A stretch of DNA of 64,000 bases. Source: Brachyhypopomus gauderio (taxonomy: Eukaryota > Chordata > Actinopteri > Gymnotiformes > Hypopomidae). Of this stretch, positions 13,401 through 27,881 are shown piece by piece; the first letter of the stretch is position 1; every line of letters starts with the position of its first letter. Under the pieces are notes generated by a model. The model was given only the letters and a program-made list of their open reading frames with translations. It was not told the DNA's origin and did no database searches. Location of the stretch: contig NC_135212.1 of the NCBI RefSeq assembly GCF_052324685.1, forward strand, positions 5,155,921 through 5,219,920. The letters are read 5' to 3'. Both the position numbers and the translations under genes were made by a program.

Positions 13401-14189
13401 CACTATCATAATACTGCCTTTAATTCTGCGCTGATATTTCAGATATTATTGACACTCACTCGCCAGTGTCTTCCAAATTTTTCTTTGTCATTGTTGTTTG
13501 TGGGATGCGTCGATGTCAGATTAACGACGTGTTCTTAAATGTCAGATTTGTTCGAATCTTTGTTTTTATAATAATGAATCCCATTATCCTCATACACTGA
13601 ACGCACGAGCAGAGATGGACATTCCAGGTTCAGAAAGTAAAAGTCCTCACCAAGATTTTGCTCAGGCTTCCTGGATTGTGTTGGTTCCACTAATTTTACC
13701 TGGTCTGCACTAATTAGAGCTTGAGTTAAATCCTGGGAAGGAGTTAAATCCTGGAATGTCCTCCTCTGTACACAAGCCAGTTATTCCATCATTAGCGTGT
13801 CAACATCCCGCCAGTGCTCATAACATGGAATGATACTGCAGTATCATATAGTGAAATCTATAGAAACCCGCATACATGAATATGATTTACATAATTACAA
13901 CAATTCTCAAAGTTGACCTGAGGCATTTTTTGATAAAAAAAATATACCGTGACAGAATGGTGGGCTGTCTGAACATCTCTGTATCATCCTGGCCCTGTCT
14001 CTGGTGCAGTTACGTTTTAGAACCGTGTGATCTAAAGGCTTTAGGCACATAATAAAATATGGATATATTTATTTAGTGTTTCATTTGCACCTCTGAATAA
14101 ATAACTATATATGGGCCTTCTTATTATACCTTCATTGTTTGGATTTATGAAACGTCTCACTTCATATCCATCCTATTTAAATTTTGTTC

Positions 14190-14238
<49 letters not shown>

Positions 14239-17200
14239 TGTGTGTGTGTGTGTGTGTGACATTTTGCTATGGAGAACAGCAGCAACTGTATATGATCAGG
14301 TCCAGAAGGTGAAATAAGTCATGTGGTTTTAGCTGTTTTGCAGTTTCAGTTCTCAGTGTTGTGAATACTGTGGTGCTGCAAAACACACACAATTTCTAGC
14401 ATGTTATCGTATACAAAAACATCGTATTTGTGTGTCTACACATCCCTGGAAATCAATCAGATTTGTGTCACATTATCACCAAACGTCACATTTTGAGGTT
14501 GGTAATGTGAACGTAACCCTAGAGACGTTGAGTTGGTCGTGTGCACAATCAGGCCAAATTTGCCGTTGTGCTAACAAATTGCTCAAAGTTTTAAGCTTTT
14601 CTTTCACGGCAACCTTATCTTAAAAGAAAACTATTTTTATGAAGTTTTCTTTTATAATGCTTATAATGTGTAATCTTTTTTTTTTCATCAGCCAGTGTGA
14701 ACTGAGTCAATAAAGCCGTAAAGAATAATAATAATAATAATAATAATAGGTTACATTTATATAGTGTCTTTCACAAACCCAAGGACGCTAAATAAATATA
14801 TTCATTGTGTTACTGAGAGTCAGTTAAGGATTTAGTGTTCACACATTCCGTCTCTCTTTATTCAGCCATTTTATTTTCCCATCATGTAAACGTTTAATAA
14901 GTTAAAGTTTAAATGACCGCAGGACTATAGCACGACACGTCACTCGCAACAAACACATTCTATCTTCTTCTTGTCTTTTGACAGAACGTAGGCGCGATTA
15001 ATTTCTTCTGCAACTATGAGGAGAGCCGGGGGAACTATCTGGTGGACGCTGATGGGAACCGGATGCTGGATCTCTACACCCAGATCTCCTCTGTGCCCAT
15101 TGGTAGGCCGCCAGCGCACGGGGGTCACGGGGGTCATAACTGTGACTGCTTGGTCTGATGCAGTATCTGCATGTTTAGTTCACATTCACCTTTCAAACCG
15201 CTTCAACTCATGGCTCATTAAAAATGCTAATGAGCCATTCATGGGGTGTGTACGTGATTGGTCAGACTCGGCAGGAGTTTGCGCAGTTCGTTAAAGCTGA
15301 GTGCCAAGTGCTGTTTACTTACACAGATAATGTTTTTAATACAGTAATGGTGTTAGTAATGGTTTTAGTGTTTTAGTACTGAGCACTATGGAACAGTAAC
15401 ATGCTAAACAGCAACTAATTGAAGAGGCCACAATGTCAGATTCAATTCAACTGAATTGCAGTGCTAATGTGCCTAAGAATGACTGAAAGCTGGAGAATTA
15501 GCATTAGCTTATTCCAGATAATCCCTTTCAGTAAGTGTTCTTCCAGAGTTCAGGGTACGGCAATGGAGACAGGTGTTCTCAGAGGTCTCATGCAGAGATA
15601 CAGTGCTGCTTGAACGTTTGTGAACTTCTTGAGTAGTTCAGATTTTTCTGTTGTTTTTCCATGATTCTATTTTATCATCACCAGTTTGTGTATATGAAAT
15701 GTCAGGTTTATATTCATCAATTCCATTTAGTTGTTTTGAGGGAAATGTGTGAGTTGCCAGCAGACTACACGAAACATGGAATCAGAGCATGTGCAGAAGT
15801 AAATGAACTACAGCTGCATTGGTAAAGTTAATTAGGTAAAAGACTCATGTCACATGTGAAACATGTGAGTGCTCAACTAATCAATTAAGCAGATGAATCA
15901 AATGAGACATCCTTGGGAAAAGATTTGAGCCACAGTGATTAAATGGGAGAGGAAACCAACCAAACCACTGGGGTGTTTAGGCGTAAAGCACACAGAACAA
16001 CCATGCAGAGAGGAAAGGAGACATTCAAGAGCATTGAGAAGATGGTGAAGCCCATCAGTCTGGGGAAAGCTACAACCATCTCCAAAAGATTCCACCTCCA
16101 TCCATCCACTATAAGACAATTTTCTTCACACTAATTTCTGTGTCCCTTGTAAAGGTCTGCTTTACAAATTGACATTTGGATGTTCCTTTCATAATATTAT
16201 TTAATTTTTTTTTTTTTAAACAATGACTATGTTTGTTGATTTGCAAACTTTCAAGCAGCACTGCCATCCCTGGAGAAACGTGGTCAGAGCTAACCGAAGT
16301 CACTAGCAGAAGACACAAAGATGATTAATTTAGGCCACTCAGTCGATCAGGTGGCCATGCAATCTTCCAGTGTGCAATGGTCCCAGTCTACTGGGGAAAT
16401 TCAGGAGGTTGTTTTTCCCAGCAGCACGAGAGCAATTATGTGCCACTGACAGCTAGGTAAATAATTTCTAATTCTCAGGCGCACACCAATCAAATCCAAG
16501 CCGTGTAGGGCAGCCTTCTGCTCCAGACCGAATGGTCATTGATTTAGTCAGTCAGTCTTGACAAATAGCGTGTACTCTCTAAGACCTGCAGGTGAGGCGA
16601 CTCAGCCGTGGCCAGATTAACAGGCACTTGATTTCATTTTTCTTTTCGTTCATGGGTGTGATTTGAACGATTAATAGTGTAATCTGGCTCTTCAGTTTGA
16701 GTAATAATAATAATAATAATAAATTGGACCGATATAGTGCCTGTTCACTTTGCAGTTTCAATGGCAGAAGGGTAGAAAGACTTTACAGGTAGAGTGTGAC
16801 GAGAAGGAATACAGGTGGGTGTGGAGCTCCAGGGGGCAGGAAGGAGTAACACCAAAAGACCTACCACCCATAGTAGACCTACCACCCATAGTAGACCTAC
16901 CACCCACAGTAGACCTACCACCCATAGTAGACCTACCACCCACAGTAGACCTACCACCCACAGTAGACCTACCACCCATAGGCAGAACCTACAGACCAGC
17001 AGATCAGAATCCAAAGAGCTTAGTTGACTCGTTTCTGTTCAGACGATGTGCACAGCAACATTCATCATGACCACCCAAAGGTCAAAGGTCACTCACCTTT
17101 CACTTGGGTGGAGGGGGAGGGGTGTTACGGGCCCTCCACTCAACCCCCATCCAACACACCACCCTTGCAGAGAGCAGCAGTGCGCTGAAGTTGTGAGTTG

Positions 17201-17983
17201 TGCGCACGTGCACGTATCTCCGAGTGAGAGAAGTGCCGTTGTTTCTTCTGTTCGGCTGTTTGCAAAACGATCCCAGCGACAGTTTACAGGAAGCTGTTCC
17301 ATCAAATACACGACGGGATTCAAGTGGATCATTAACGTGCAGTCGGCTGCATCCGGGGCACCTTGACTGTGTGCTTATCACTGAGTAAACTGCGTCCATG
17401 CACTTTGGAACATCAGACCGTTAGAATAGAGGAACTGTTGGCATGGGTCACGTGCAGAGTTAGCTGAAAAAGTGCTCTGCACTGCTGATAACAAGGACAC
17501 TGTTAATCCAAACCTGAACAAGGGCCCAAAATCGGTTGTAGGTTTCCTGCACACACATCACACATTCATGGTACGTTCACACGAACCTCTGACTACGTGG
17601 CAGCTAGGGCCTGTTCAACGGGCATGGTCAAATGCACCAGTCGTTACAGTGATTTGAAAAGTTCACAAGAGAAAACTTGCCTTCCGATGAGCCAGTAATA
17701 GGTTGTGATTCGTTATTTTCACCATGCTTAGCTCATTTACGTGTGTGAGTAACTAGGATGTGAGGTATTGCCATAGGAGAGATGAAGATGTGGAACTGAC
17801 CCCCAGGGGCTGGTGATCTGTGTGGCACAGCTGGTATCACTACCCATCTACACCCCCCGCCCCCCCCTCTGTTGGCAATTTTACAGACTTGTGATAATCA
17901 ATTAGCCATCTTGGCAATAGCAGCTCCTGAATTCAAGTGTGCTTTTGTAGCCTCTTGACTGAATTGTGGATTGCTGAATGGAG

Positions 17984-18052
<69 letters not shown>

Positions 18053-21000
18053 TGTGTGTAATATCTCTGACCAGTGATCCCTCACTAAATATAAATAATA
18101 GTTTTCTTTATTGCTTTAATAATTCAGAATATCTTTTTGTTATTGTTCTTTCCAGGTTACAATCATCCAGCTTTAATGAAGGCAGTTAGCAATCCCAACA
18201 ACCTGGTAAGCCCTGGCGTAGAGACGCACCGTGTATGGGTCGAGGGTTCAGACAGAACCAACCGCCCGGCAGAGTGGAGCGATGAAACTCCAGCGTAAAG
18301 TGCACTCTGTGATCGGGCCCATTCCACCTGCTTTAACTGACACTCAAAATGACTCTGCAACTCCATAGATGTTTTATAGTAGTGCTTTCACTGGCCTTTC
18401 TCATAATTCCTCACTGACATATTTGTACACAAGTGCTGGTGGTTAGAGTTCAGTCACAAACGGAGCAGTCCGTCTTCCACTGGCTCTAACTAAAACAGTA
18501 TATTTTTTGCTTTTCACAGAGTGCGTTTGTCAACCGGCCAGCCCTTGGGATTCTGCCACCAGAAAACTTTCCAGAAAAGCTGATTGAAAGCCTCCTGTCG
18601 GTGAGCGTTGGTTGGTAACTGCAGGGTGCTTGAGATTCGAGTGAACCACTTCAGGGGGGGTGGGGGCTTTGGCACAACAACTCCTGCCTCATGCACAAAA
18701 TGTTACTGACAAAATTATTTTGCAACATACCAACAACATACTAAGAATGTAATTCACCAATATATTTAAAATATGTTTATGAGCCCTTGATGAGGAACAG
18801 TTTATATGTAGTATTTGGTTTTTTACTGATCTGGATCATCTGAAATTGGTAATAAGACAAAAAATAATTGCGACTTGTTAGAAGGGTAATTTGCATATGG
18901 TAACCTTTTGCTGAACCGGTATTGCAAAGGTGAAGATTTTTGTAATGATTATTGTTTGTTAATAATTAACATACAATACAGCCCTGTTATGAAGACACTC
19001 AACACCTTGTAACTTCAGGAATATATTTTGTGCTATGAGGGTGTAAAACAGAGAATCCTTCACTATGACCCAGTTAAAAGTCCAGTTGGATAATGCTCAA
19101 ACGAAGTAGTGTTCAGAGCAGCACAATCCATTTGGATGGTAATGGCAACTCCTGCACTATCTTCGGCCTGTGTGGAAGCTTAGGTCCTGAACGGCTGGAG
19201 TAGAGGACAGTCCAGGTCCTGAACAGCTGGGGTCCAGGACAGCCCAGGTCCTGATGGGCTGGAGTTCTGTTCCTCTACTGGAATCGGGCACTACTGCTAA
19301 TGGCTAGGCATTATTGTTGAGGAAGAGGCATTGATAGAGTATTTTCATTGAACCGTATTCATGAAGTAAACAGAAATTCAATCAGAAGTGAATTCTAACC
19401 AATAGAAGAGTTGCTGCTGCATAGACGTGACCTTTATTCTGGTCTTAAGCACTCCGTCAAGCTAAGAACATCTGTCAGCACCACCCGCCCAACCAGCGAC
19501 TTCTGATTAGTCCTGAACCCCTGCTGAAGTCCTGAACCCCCGCTAAAGTGGCTGCATCTTGACTCTGACATTGCCGTGGCTCAGGCGAGGTGTCTAATTC
19601 TCGGGTTCACCGGCAGGTCGCTCCGAGCGGCATGACCCGGGTGCAGACCATGGCGTGCGGCTCCTGCTCCAACGAGAACGCCTTCAAGAGTATGTTCATC
19701 TGGTACAGAGTGAGTGTGGTCCACACACAGCCCATTAGCTTAGACCAGGATCACTGCGCAACATAAATATATAGACTGTGTACATGTTTAGTGTAAATTG
19801 GTAATCATTTGTCCTTGACTGTTATCCATTCTGTAATCGTTTATTGTAAATCAGTTTGTGGACCTGATTGCTTTATGTGATTTCTAGAACAAAGAGCGTG
19901 GCACTAGCAGCCCTTCACCAGAGGAGATGAGCTCCTGCATGATTAACCAGGTGACTAATGACACCACGCCCATCTTCATTTCACCAAACATTTGTTATCA
20001 AACTCAAACATCACACAGTGCATTCTGCATATCTATCCACGCACACTATTTCCATACTTTACATTTTTAAATGGTGTGGAAAATGTTGTTTATGCTGTGC
20101 ATTCATTTCGCAAAAACCACTTTTAATTTAACGCATATCAGCAGTCCAGTCTAATGGAATGGTGCATTCTCGTTTAATTGGCACGGATCTGGAACTCTGG
20201 AGGCCGTAACAAGCTAGCGGTCGTGTTGCGAATGTTAACGCGCAAACGGCGGTGCCGCGCGAGGGTCGTGCTGGTCGTCCCCATCTGCTCGTGGCGGGTC
20301 GGTGCGCCGCCCAAACTGCCCCTCCGCTTCTCGTTTGCCGCCACGCCGACCCGGTTTTGCCCAACAAGCGCGAGCATTCAGTTGTTCGCTACTGACTTCA
20401 GAACCGAGAAGTCAAACGGACCGGTGTGAACGAGAGACCGTTTCTTGGTCGTCAACAGTCACGAACAGATGTAGCACAGACACACTTTTTCTACTGTGTT
20501 TTGTTTGTTTGTTTTTTTCACAGGTCCCCGGGTGCCCAGATCTGAGCATATTGTCATTCATGGGAGGGTTCCATGGGAGGACTATGGGTCTGTTTATTTA
20601 AACTAGCCTCATGTTAATCTAAGCTAACCTTACATTAACACTGCGATGTAATATATCACCTAACACTGTAATGGAAGATCCTTATTGTGAACTTGGGTAC
20701 CGAAACATGGCCTCCTCGGTTTTAACGATCACCCTTTTCTTGTGACTGTCCCAGGCTGCTTAGCGACGACCCACTCCAAGGTCATCCACAAGCTGGACAT
20801 CCCGTCGTTCGACTGGCCCATCGCGCCCTTCCCCCGACTGCAGTATCCGCTGGAGGAGTTCGTGCGGGAGAACAGCCAGGAGGAGGCCCGCTGTCTCGAG
20901 GAGGTCAGGGCGCTCTCCCGAGGGTGTTATGACCACACTGAGGCCCCGGAACCGGCTCCTCTAATGAACCCCAAAGATGGAACATAATGGCCCGCACTGA

Positions 21001-22921
21001 AAGCTTTAAGTGGCCTGTGCATGCTGGCTTCAGCGAGGTCTGGGACGCCTTTCAAACACATCACCAGTGGAGCAGGTGGGACAGCCACGTGATGGTACCC
21101 ACACAGGACTAGAAAGCTCGGTTCTGCCGGACCACAGCACGGTTCTGCCTGTCCTCCAGCTTCCTGTAAACATGCCTGCTGCACGCTAGCTGGTGACGAT
21201 AGATTTAGCAGAGCGATACATATCGCACTGGCTAGCCAAAAGCATTTGGGCAAGGACGTGAAACTTCTAGGCTGACCCGCGTGGCGGTCTAGAAAAAATA
21301 CGTCTATACGTACTAATTCATGGATATTAGCAGAAAATAAGCTTGTTCTGTTGTGGTTTTGGTGTTTCGATGCATTAGGCGGTGGTTTCACACAGCTGCG
21401 TGTGTTCAGGTGGAGGACCTGATCGTCAAGTGGAGGCAGAAGGGTAAACCCGTGGCGGGTATCGTGGTGGAGCCCATCCAGGCGGAGGGCGGAGACAACC
21501 ACGCCTCGGGCGATTTCTTCGTTAAACTTCGCAACATCGGCCGCAAGGTACGTCGTCCTTCAGAACCGATAACGCGGTCCTCTTCCTGCACCTGCAGTTC
21601 TGGCAGTGGTGCGTGTCTTATCTATAGGTGTTATAGTTCCGTCTGTAGTTCTATTTCGTAAGTAATGATTTCGTGGCTGCCACGGCGATGAAGCGATGAC
21701 ACGTTTGCCCGCGTGCGCTCCTCCTAGCATGGCTGCGCTTTCCACGCGGACGAAGTCCAGACAGGGGGCGGAGCCACTGGCAAGTTTTGGGCTCACGAGC
21801 ACTGGGGCGCGGACGACCCCGCCGACATCGTTTCCTTCAGCAAGAAGATGCTGTCGGGGGGTTACTACCACAAGGACGAGCTGCTGCCTGACAAGGTAAG
21901 ACTGACAGGAACCTCGGTGACCCCCCAGGGTCACGTCACACCCCATATCCATTGCTACCGTACCCATTACGTCATTTTCTGTAATTACTAAGAATACCTG
22001 CGTCCCTGTAGCACAACTATAAATTGTAATTCCATAAATATGAGCAATGGTGCCCCCTACTGCAGAGAAACAGCACTTGCAGGTTATCAATCTTTTGTCC
22101 ATCATAATCTCTGAAGCTGTGCTGGAGGGTGAGAAATGTCTGTTATTGTTGCACTGACAAGATGTGTGTCGTATATGTTTAAACCACAGGGTTACAGGAT
22201 CTTCAACACATGGATGGGAGACCCATCTAAGAACCTGTTTCTGTCAGAGGTTCTGAATGTCATCAGGAGAGAGAACCTTCTGGAAGAAGTGACCCGCTCT
22301 GGGAAGGCCCTGCTGCAAGGACTGTATGAACTCCAGGTACAAACGCTATGCTTGCCTCCACACTGCACATTAGCTTCCGATGTGGCTAATGTTGATATTT
22401 CCCTCGAGAAATGCACACTTTATTACTCTTTATTGACGCTGTAGGCATGAATTAATCTGATTGTGTTGCAGTGTGATTGCTGTGTGCCAAGTTACACCAT
22501 CTCACACAGATTATCAAGTGCACATGTTTAACATCATTCCTGGTTTTGTCACCACCTCTTCCTGGTTTGTCACAACCATCAGACTCAGTATCCACACCTG
22601 CTGAGTCGTGCACGTGGACAAGGGACCTTCTGTGCCATCGACGCTCCTGACAGCGTGATCCGTGACAACCTGCTGCTCAAAACCCGGGATAAAGGTAAGC
22701 AGAAAGTCTCTGCCAGTTAGATTACCTCTCAGGGGTCAGGGGTTAGAATACCCCTCATAAGGGCTGCATTACATCTCCTCACACCACCGTTCTCCGCAGG
22801 TGTTCTCCTGGGAGGCTGTGGAGAGCGGTCCATCCGGTTCCGCCCCGCCCTGGTCTTCAAGGAGTACCACGCCCACCAGTTCCTCAACATCTTCAATGAC
22901 GTGCTGGCTGAATACAAATAA
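10416..22921 (+). CDS. abat: 4-aminobutyrate aminotransferase, mitochondrial (GABA transaminase)
   Basis: Coding exons: 10416-10473, 10879-10976, 11249-11278, 14985-15102, 18156-18205, 18520-18600, 19617-19709, 19888-19950, 20524-20587, 20755-20903, 21410-21547, 21728-21895, 22190-22336, 22583-22694, 22800-22921. All junctions are GT-AG, phases agree, and the sum is 496 aa (human 500). The exon with the ATG starts at 10374 after TTCCCCAG. The enzyme is a class-III PLP aminotransferase of the mitochondrial matrix that converts GABA and 2-oxoglutarate to succinic semialdehyde and glutamate. The N-terminus ([19 protein letters not shown]) is basic and hydroxylated, like a matrix presequence. [10 protein letters not shown] (residues 158-167) holds the two cysteines (159, 162) that bind the [2Fe-2S] cluster in the family. 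DEVQTGGG starts at the PLP aspartate 322, and SFSKKM contains the PLP lysine (353 by alignment). Alanine replaces the cysteine that mammals have after TGGG. The C-terminus is [12 protein letters not shown]...LAEYK. Confidence 0.97.
11562..12915. repeat. 29-bp minisatellite, about 46 copies (abat intron)
   Basis: The unit reads roughly GGAACATGTTGGAG, then C/TGTGTGATCTGGAGA, and repeats with a 29-bp period from about 11597 to 12914, with degenerate copies from 11562. Variation is concentrated at a few positions (AGCGTG/AGTGTG, GATCTGG/GGTCTGG/GTTCTGG, GGAAC/GAAAC). The period is not a multiple of 3, so the array gives long spurious frames on both strands. It lies in the intron between coding exons 3 and 4 of abat (11279-14984). 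A short array of about five ACTACCATTG decamers precedes it at 11327-11378. Confidence 0.95.
13610..13768. mobile_element. hAT-type MITE, copy 1 (abat intron)
   Basis: It begins CAGAGATGGACATTCCAGG and ends ATGTCCTCCTCTG. The first ~70 bp match the start of the copies at 24646 and 45461. Flanking 8-mers (CGCACGAG and TACACAAG) match at five of eight positions, so the target duplication is decayed. Near its right end AGTTAAATCCTGG occurs twice. It is non-coding and the oldest-looking of the three copies. Confidence 0.7.
14191..14258. repeat. GT microsatellite
   Basis: A nearly pure GT run of about 68 bp, with two GC interruptions near the middle-right, in an abat intron. Confidence 0.97.
14725..14790. 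repeat. AAT microsatellite joined to a retroposon-like tail
   Basis: An (AAT)n run of about eight units is followed by GGTTACATTTATATAGTG and TCTTTCACAAACCCAAGG. The ATTTATATAG-type motif next to an AAT run recurs in this window (16703-16740, 51276-51331) and is typical of 3' ends of small fish retroposons. Family not assigned. Confidence 0.5.
15601..16263. mobile_element. Non-autonomous Tc1/mariner-like element (abat intron)
   Basis: The left end is CAGTGCTGCTTGAACGTTTG, preceded by TA. The right end is CAAACTTTCAAGCAGCACTG, an inverted match with one or two differences over about 20 bp. It is 663 bp long. A 63-codon open frame at 15943-16134 does not carry the DDE catalytic core, so the copy cannot move by itself. 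The right flank has lost the expected TA. It lies in the abat intron 15103-18155. Confidence 0.65.
16859..16982. repeat. 18-bp minisatellite, about 7 copies (abat intron)
   Basis: The unit CTACCACCCATAGTAGAC recurs every 18 bp with a single C/T alternation (CATAGT/CACAGT). Because 18 is a multiple of 3 and the unit lacks stops in most frames, several frames on both strands are open through it. It is not coding. Confidence 0.93.
17079..17091 (+). promoter_or_regulatory. Perfect DR1 nuclear-receptor motif in abat intron
   Basis: AGGTCA-A-AGGTCA is an exact direct repeat of the nuclear-receptor half-site with one-base spacing, the form bound by HNF4 and by RXR heterodimers such as PPAR-RXR. It lies about 100 bp after the 18-bp minisatellite, inside the intron before the exon at 18156. 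That it controls abat is inference. Confidence 0.45.
17985..18059. repeat. GT microsatellite
   Basis: A GT run of about 75 bp with one TA interruption near its 3' end. It ends about 95 bp before the abat exon at 18156. Confidence 0.97.
19186..19275. repeat. Short tandem repeat, about 32-bp unit
   Basis: The phrase AGGTCCTGAACGGCTGG is repeated three times with small changes (AGGTCCTGAACAGCTGG, AGGTCCTGATGGGCTGG) in the abat intron before the exon at 19617. Confidence 0.6.
20190..20425. other. CpG-rich block inside an abat intron
   Basis: About 230 bp with many CpG dinucleotides (GTTAACGCGCAAACGGC, GGTGCCGCGCGAGG and others) stands out against AT-rich flanks. It lies between the exons 19888-19950 and 20524-20587. 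It contains long frames on both strands but no protein similarity that I recognise. It may be an intragenic CpG island or part of an unrecognised repeat. Confidence 0.4.
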
Positions 22922-24180
22922 AACGGTTTTAACCTGACGTCCTTGTCGGCTCTGGAGAGCTGGGCAGAAGAAGCACAAGGACTCCACCGAGGGTTCCTTT
23001 TCCTTTCCTACACATTACCGAGCCATCCACCACTCTCTATCTCTCCCTGTCTGTCTTTCCTTAAACGTTATGCTCATATGTTTTTCCTCACATTTCAGAA
23101 ATCACAGTAGCACCGTTTCTATAAACGCACAATGGGACCAGGAATCTTATGGCTGGGTATTCCCTTTCTCACGTCAACTGTGACAATGTACAGGAGCTTT
23201 GTGTTTCTAGAAGCTTCTTTTTGTATTAGCTGAAGACACTAAAAGGTTGCTGCGTCCTCTGTTCTGGTGGGGGAGTTTGTTCATGGGTGGAGGGTTGAAA
23301 CGGGGGGTGGGGACCCTCAGCCCCAGACTCCAGGCACACAGTTTAGCGCTGTGTGACTACGGTTAGCGGTGTCCTCAGGGGGGGCATATAAAAACTTGGT
23401 TACTCAGAGAAGGATGCTCAAACTTTTAGTTGTAGTACAGCCCACCCCCACCCAGGCAGAGCCACACAGAAGCACGTGAAACGGGAGACGCGGGGGTCAG
23501 AAGGCTGACGGGGGTTGGGCTGCAGGTGACGGCCGAGCTTCTGATAGGTCGCTTTTGCTCTGACCTCATTTAGCACGCGTTGACCCCCGTCAGTCTGAGG
23601 CACTGCAGACTCCATCTTTGGTGAAGGCTGGTCAGAGTTCAGCATGACGGTTTCAGCACAGTAGGGACTTGATCACACAGAAAAGCGCCACTGTCTTTAC
23701 TGTGAGGAACTGACCTTAGACTCGACTTCCAGTGTGACGCACAACATGAAAACACTAGTCACATGTTCTCAGAGCACAAAGCACTTAAAACACACCCATG
23801 TCAAACTGCGGTAGGCATAGGCCACGCTACAGCCCGACACCAACCCTTCACACACACAGCCTTATCGTGTAGGCTTATCACACACACCGTTTTCACAGGG
23901 TCCCAGGTTCCTGATAAAAGTCTATTCCTAGCAACGAGGAACCGTACGAACCTCAAAACCGATCTTAAGCGTAATCTATGGTCAGAGGACCGGCCCAGAA
24001 CTCTGTGGTGCAGCACGTCCCATGGGGCTGGTACAAGCCCCCTCCTCAGGTGAACATGAACCCCAACCCAAACGCACACACACCAAGAGTCCAGACATTC
24101 TTGGTTTAGCCCTCATGCCTTCTTAATATTTCAACAACCCGTTTTTTGTTCTAAATAAAACGGCACAGAACAAGGGAAAC
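22922..24180 (+). other. abat: abat 3' untranslated region (inferred)
   Basis: The stop codon TAA is at 22919-22921. An AATAAA hexamer at 24154-24159 is a good candidate poly(A) signal, giving a 3' UTR of about 1.25 kb. No earlier equally good signal was noticed, apart from the AATAAA that overlaps the stop codon itself. Open frames within it are not coding by similarity. Confidence 0.5.
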
Positions 24181-24237
24181 TTTGCAGACAGAAAGATGGC
24201 AGACCTCTCTGTACTTCTCTTTATACCTTTCTATATA

Positions 24238-24268
<31 letters not shown>

Positions 24269-24269
<1 letters not shown>

Positions 24270-24493
24270 CTGCTCAAAAAAATAAAGGGAACACTAAAAT
24301 AACATCCTAGATCTCAATTAATAATCTTTGAAATCAGTTGAAAATTTCTCATTTCTACCTGTGTCTGTTCCATTTGCACAAGAGCAGTTGAAATTGATTC
24401 ACAATCAGTGTTGCTTCCTATCTGAACACAAAGTGTGGATGACTTGGAGTTACATTGTGTTGTTTAAGTGTTCCCTTTATTTTTTTGAGCAGT
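24269..24493. mobile_element. Tc1/mariner-like MITE, 225 bp
   Basis: Both ends carry the same 27-bp inverted repeat, starting ACTGCTCAAAAAAATAAAGG, perfect in the two copies. It sits inside a TA dinucleotide run, which fits TA-targeted insertion (a TA is present at the left flank). The interior (GTTGCTTCCTA, GACTTGGAGTTACATTG) matches a widespread family in fish. There is no transposase, so the copy is an internally deleted derivative. It lies just downstream of abat. Confidence 0.88.
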
Positions 24494-24645
24494 GTGTATA
24501 TATATATATATATAAATTCTTATATACAACCACCCCCCCCACACCAGTATCTCCACCCGCGTTTCTACCCCACCCTCCACTTTTGTCACCATAATACATC
24601 AGTGGTACTGAAGTAGTTTTCAGTGAGTCTTTAAATACTTTAAAT

Positions 24646-24821
24646 CAGAGGTGGAGATTCCAGGTTCAGAAAGTAACAGTCACTCCCAGGACTTTACTCA
24701 AGTTTACTGGATTTTCTTACTAATTAGTTCAAGTTAGGTAACATTAGTGGAACCAACACAATCCAGGAAGCCTGAGCAAAATCTTTACATGTCCAGAAAG
24801 TAAAAGTCATGTCCCCCTCTG
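24646..24821. mobile_element. hAT-type MITE, copy 2, with perfect 8-bp target duplication
   Basis: The element runs from CAGAGGTGGAGATTCCAGG to GTCCCCCTCTG and is 176 bp long. The flanking octamer CTTTAAAT is identical on both sides (24638-24645 and 24822-24829), the 8-bp duplication diagnostic of hAT transposition. The interior is non-coding. It shares both ends and much of its body with the copies at 13610 and 45461. Confidence 0.88.
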
Positions 24822-25401
24822 CTTTAAATGCCCCCTCACTACCCTACATACCCCCCCCCCCCGGGTACGTGTACAGCTAGCAGATACTAAAGCTGCCCAC
24901 TCCGAGTCCTCCTACATGAACCCCCCACTTGTCTGTTTCTTGGCCGAGTCAGTATTGTATAGAGAGTTGTGCATCAGTTAACTAATCTTAAAAACATTGC
25001 CATGTTTGTTTACATTACCGTGTGAAAATAATGTAATTATTCTCTAATATAAAACGTTGTCTACGCAATATATATATAAATGTACGCAGAAATAAAATCA
25101 CTGACATTTTAATCAAGTCGTTTTCCTTTTGACTTGTTCCGTTGGCTGTATTTAGCATTTACACATAAAGGTTACTGTGGCGGGTCTACTGAGAATGATC
25201 TCACCCAGCACGGGGTGGAGGTTCTTCTCCACCCAGGGTCCATTACCACACTGACTACTGCAGCCCTTTTAAATGATGTTTAATAGTGTAATGATATAAT
25301 CATGGAAAATGAGAGAAGATGAGAAACAGGACACAAGAGCTACAAGATTCTTACAGCAAGACAACTCTGTAGAACACCAACGCTACAGATGTGATTAAGG
25401 C

Positions 25402-25407
25402 TTTATT
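25402..25407 (-). terminator. carhsp1: Candidate poly(A) signal of carhsp1
   Basis: On the minus strand this reads AATAAA, about 320 bases after the carhsp1 stop codon at 25726-25728. It would give a short 3' UTR (about 25385-25725). Confidence 0.5.
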
Positions 25408-25725
25408 AGCAGATAATCCGTCTCCTTCACACAACTGGCTGTTAGCAGGAGAGAAACGGGTTACAAGTGTGAAGACAGCTGACAGCAAAGGCTGTTTAGG
25501 AAGAGAATACGAAAAAAAGAAGAAATTAAAGCGTTCACAGACCAAAAAAAAAAAAACTATGAAGGCATGCGACGTCTTACACAATGTTCACACTATTCCC
25601 ACATTCTCCTTTCTACACATCTGCACAGTTATCGCGTTTTTCCATTCCCAGCTGGAGAGGGTAATAAAGAAAACACGTCCAGAACAGAAGCGCCACGCCA
25701 GACGTCCAGGTGTGGTCGCCAGTCT

Positions 25726-27837
<2,112 letters not shown>

Positions 27838-27881
27838 GCTGTCCGCGGGACACCTTCAGCACAGCCGCTGGACACGGAACA

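Noticed and set aside
16745-17070. Frames on both strands through the PPIVDL / VVGLLW repeats
   Set aside because: Produced by the 18-bp minisatellite inside an abat intron.
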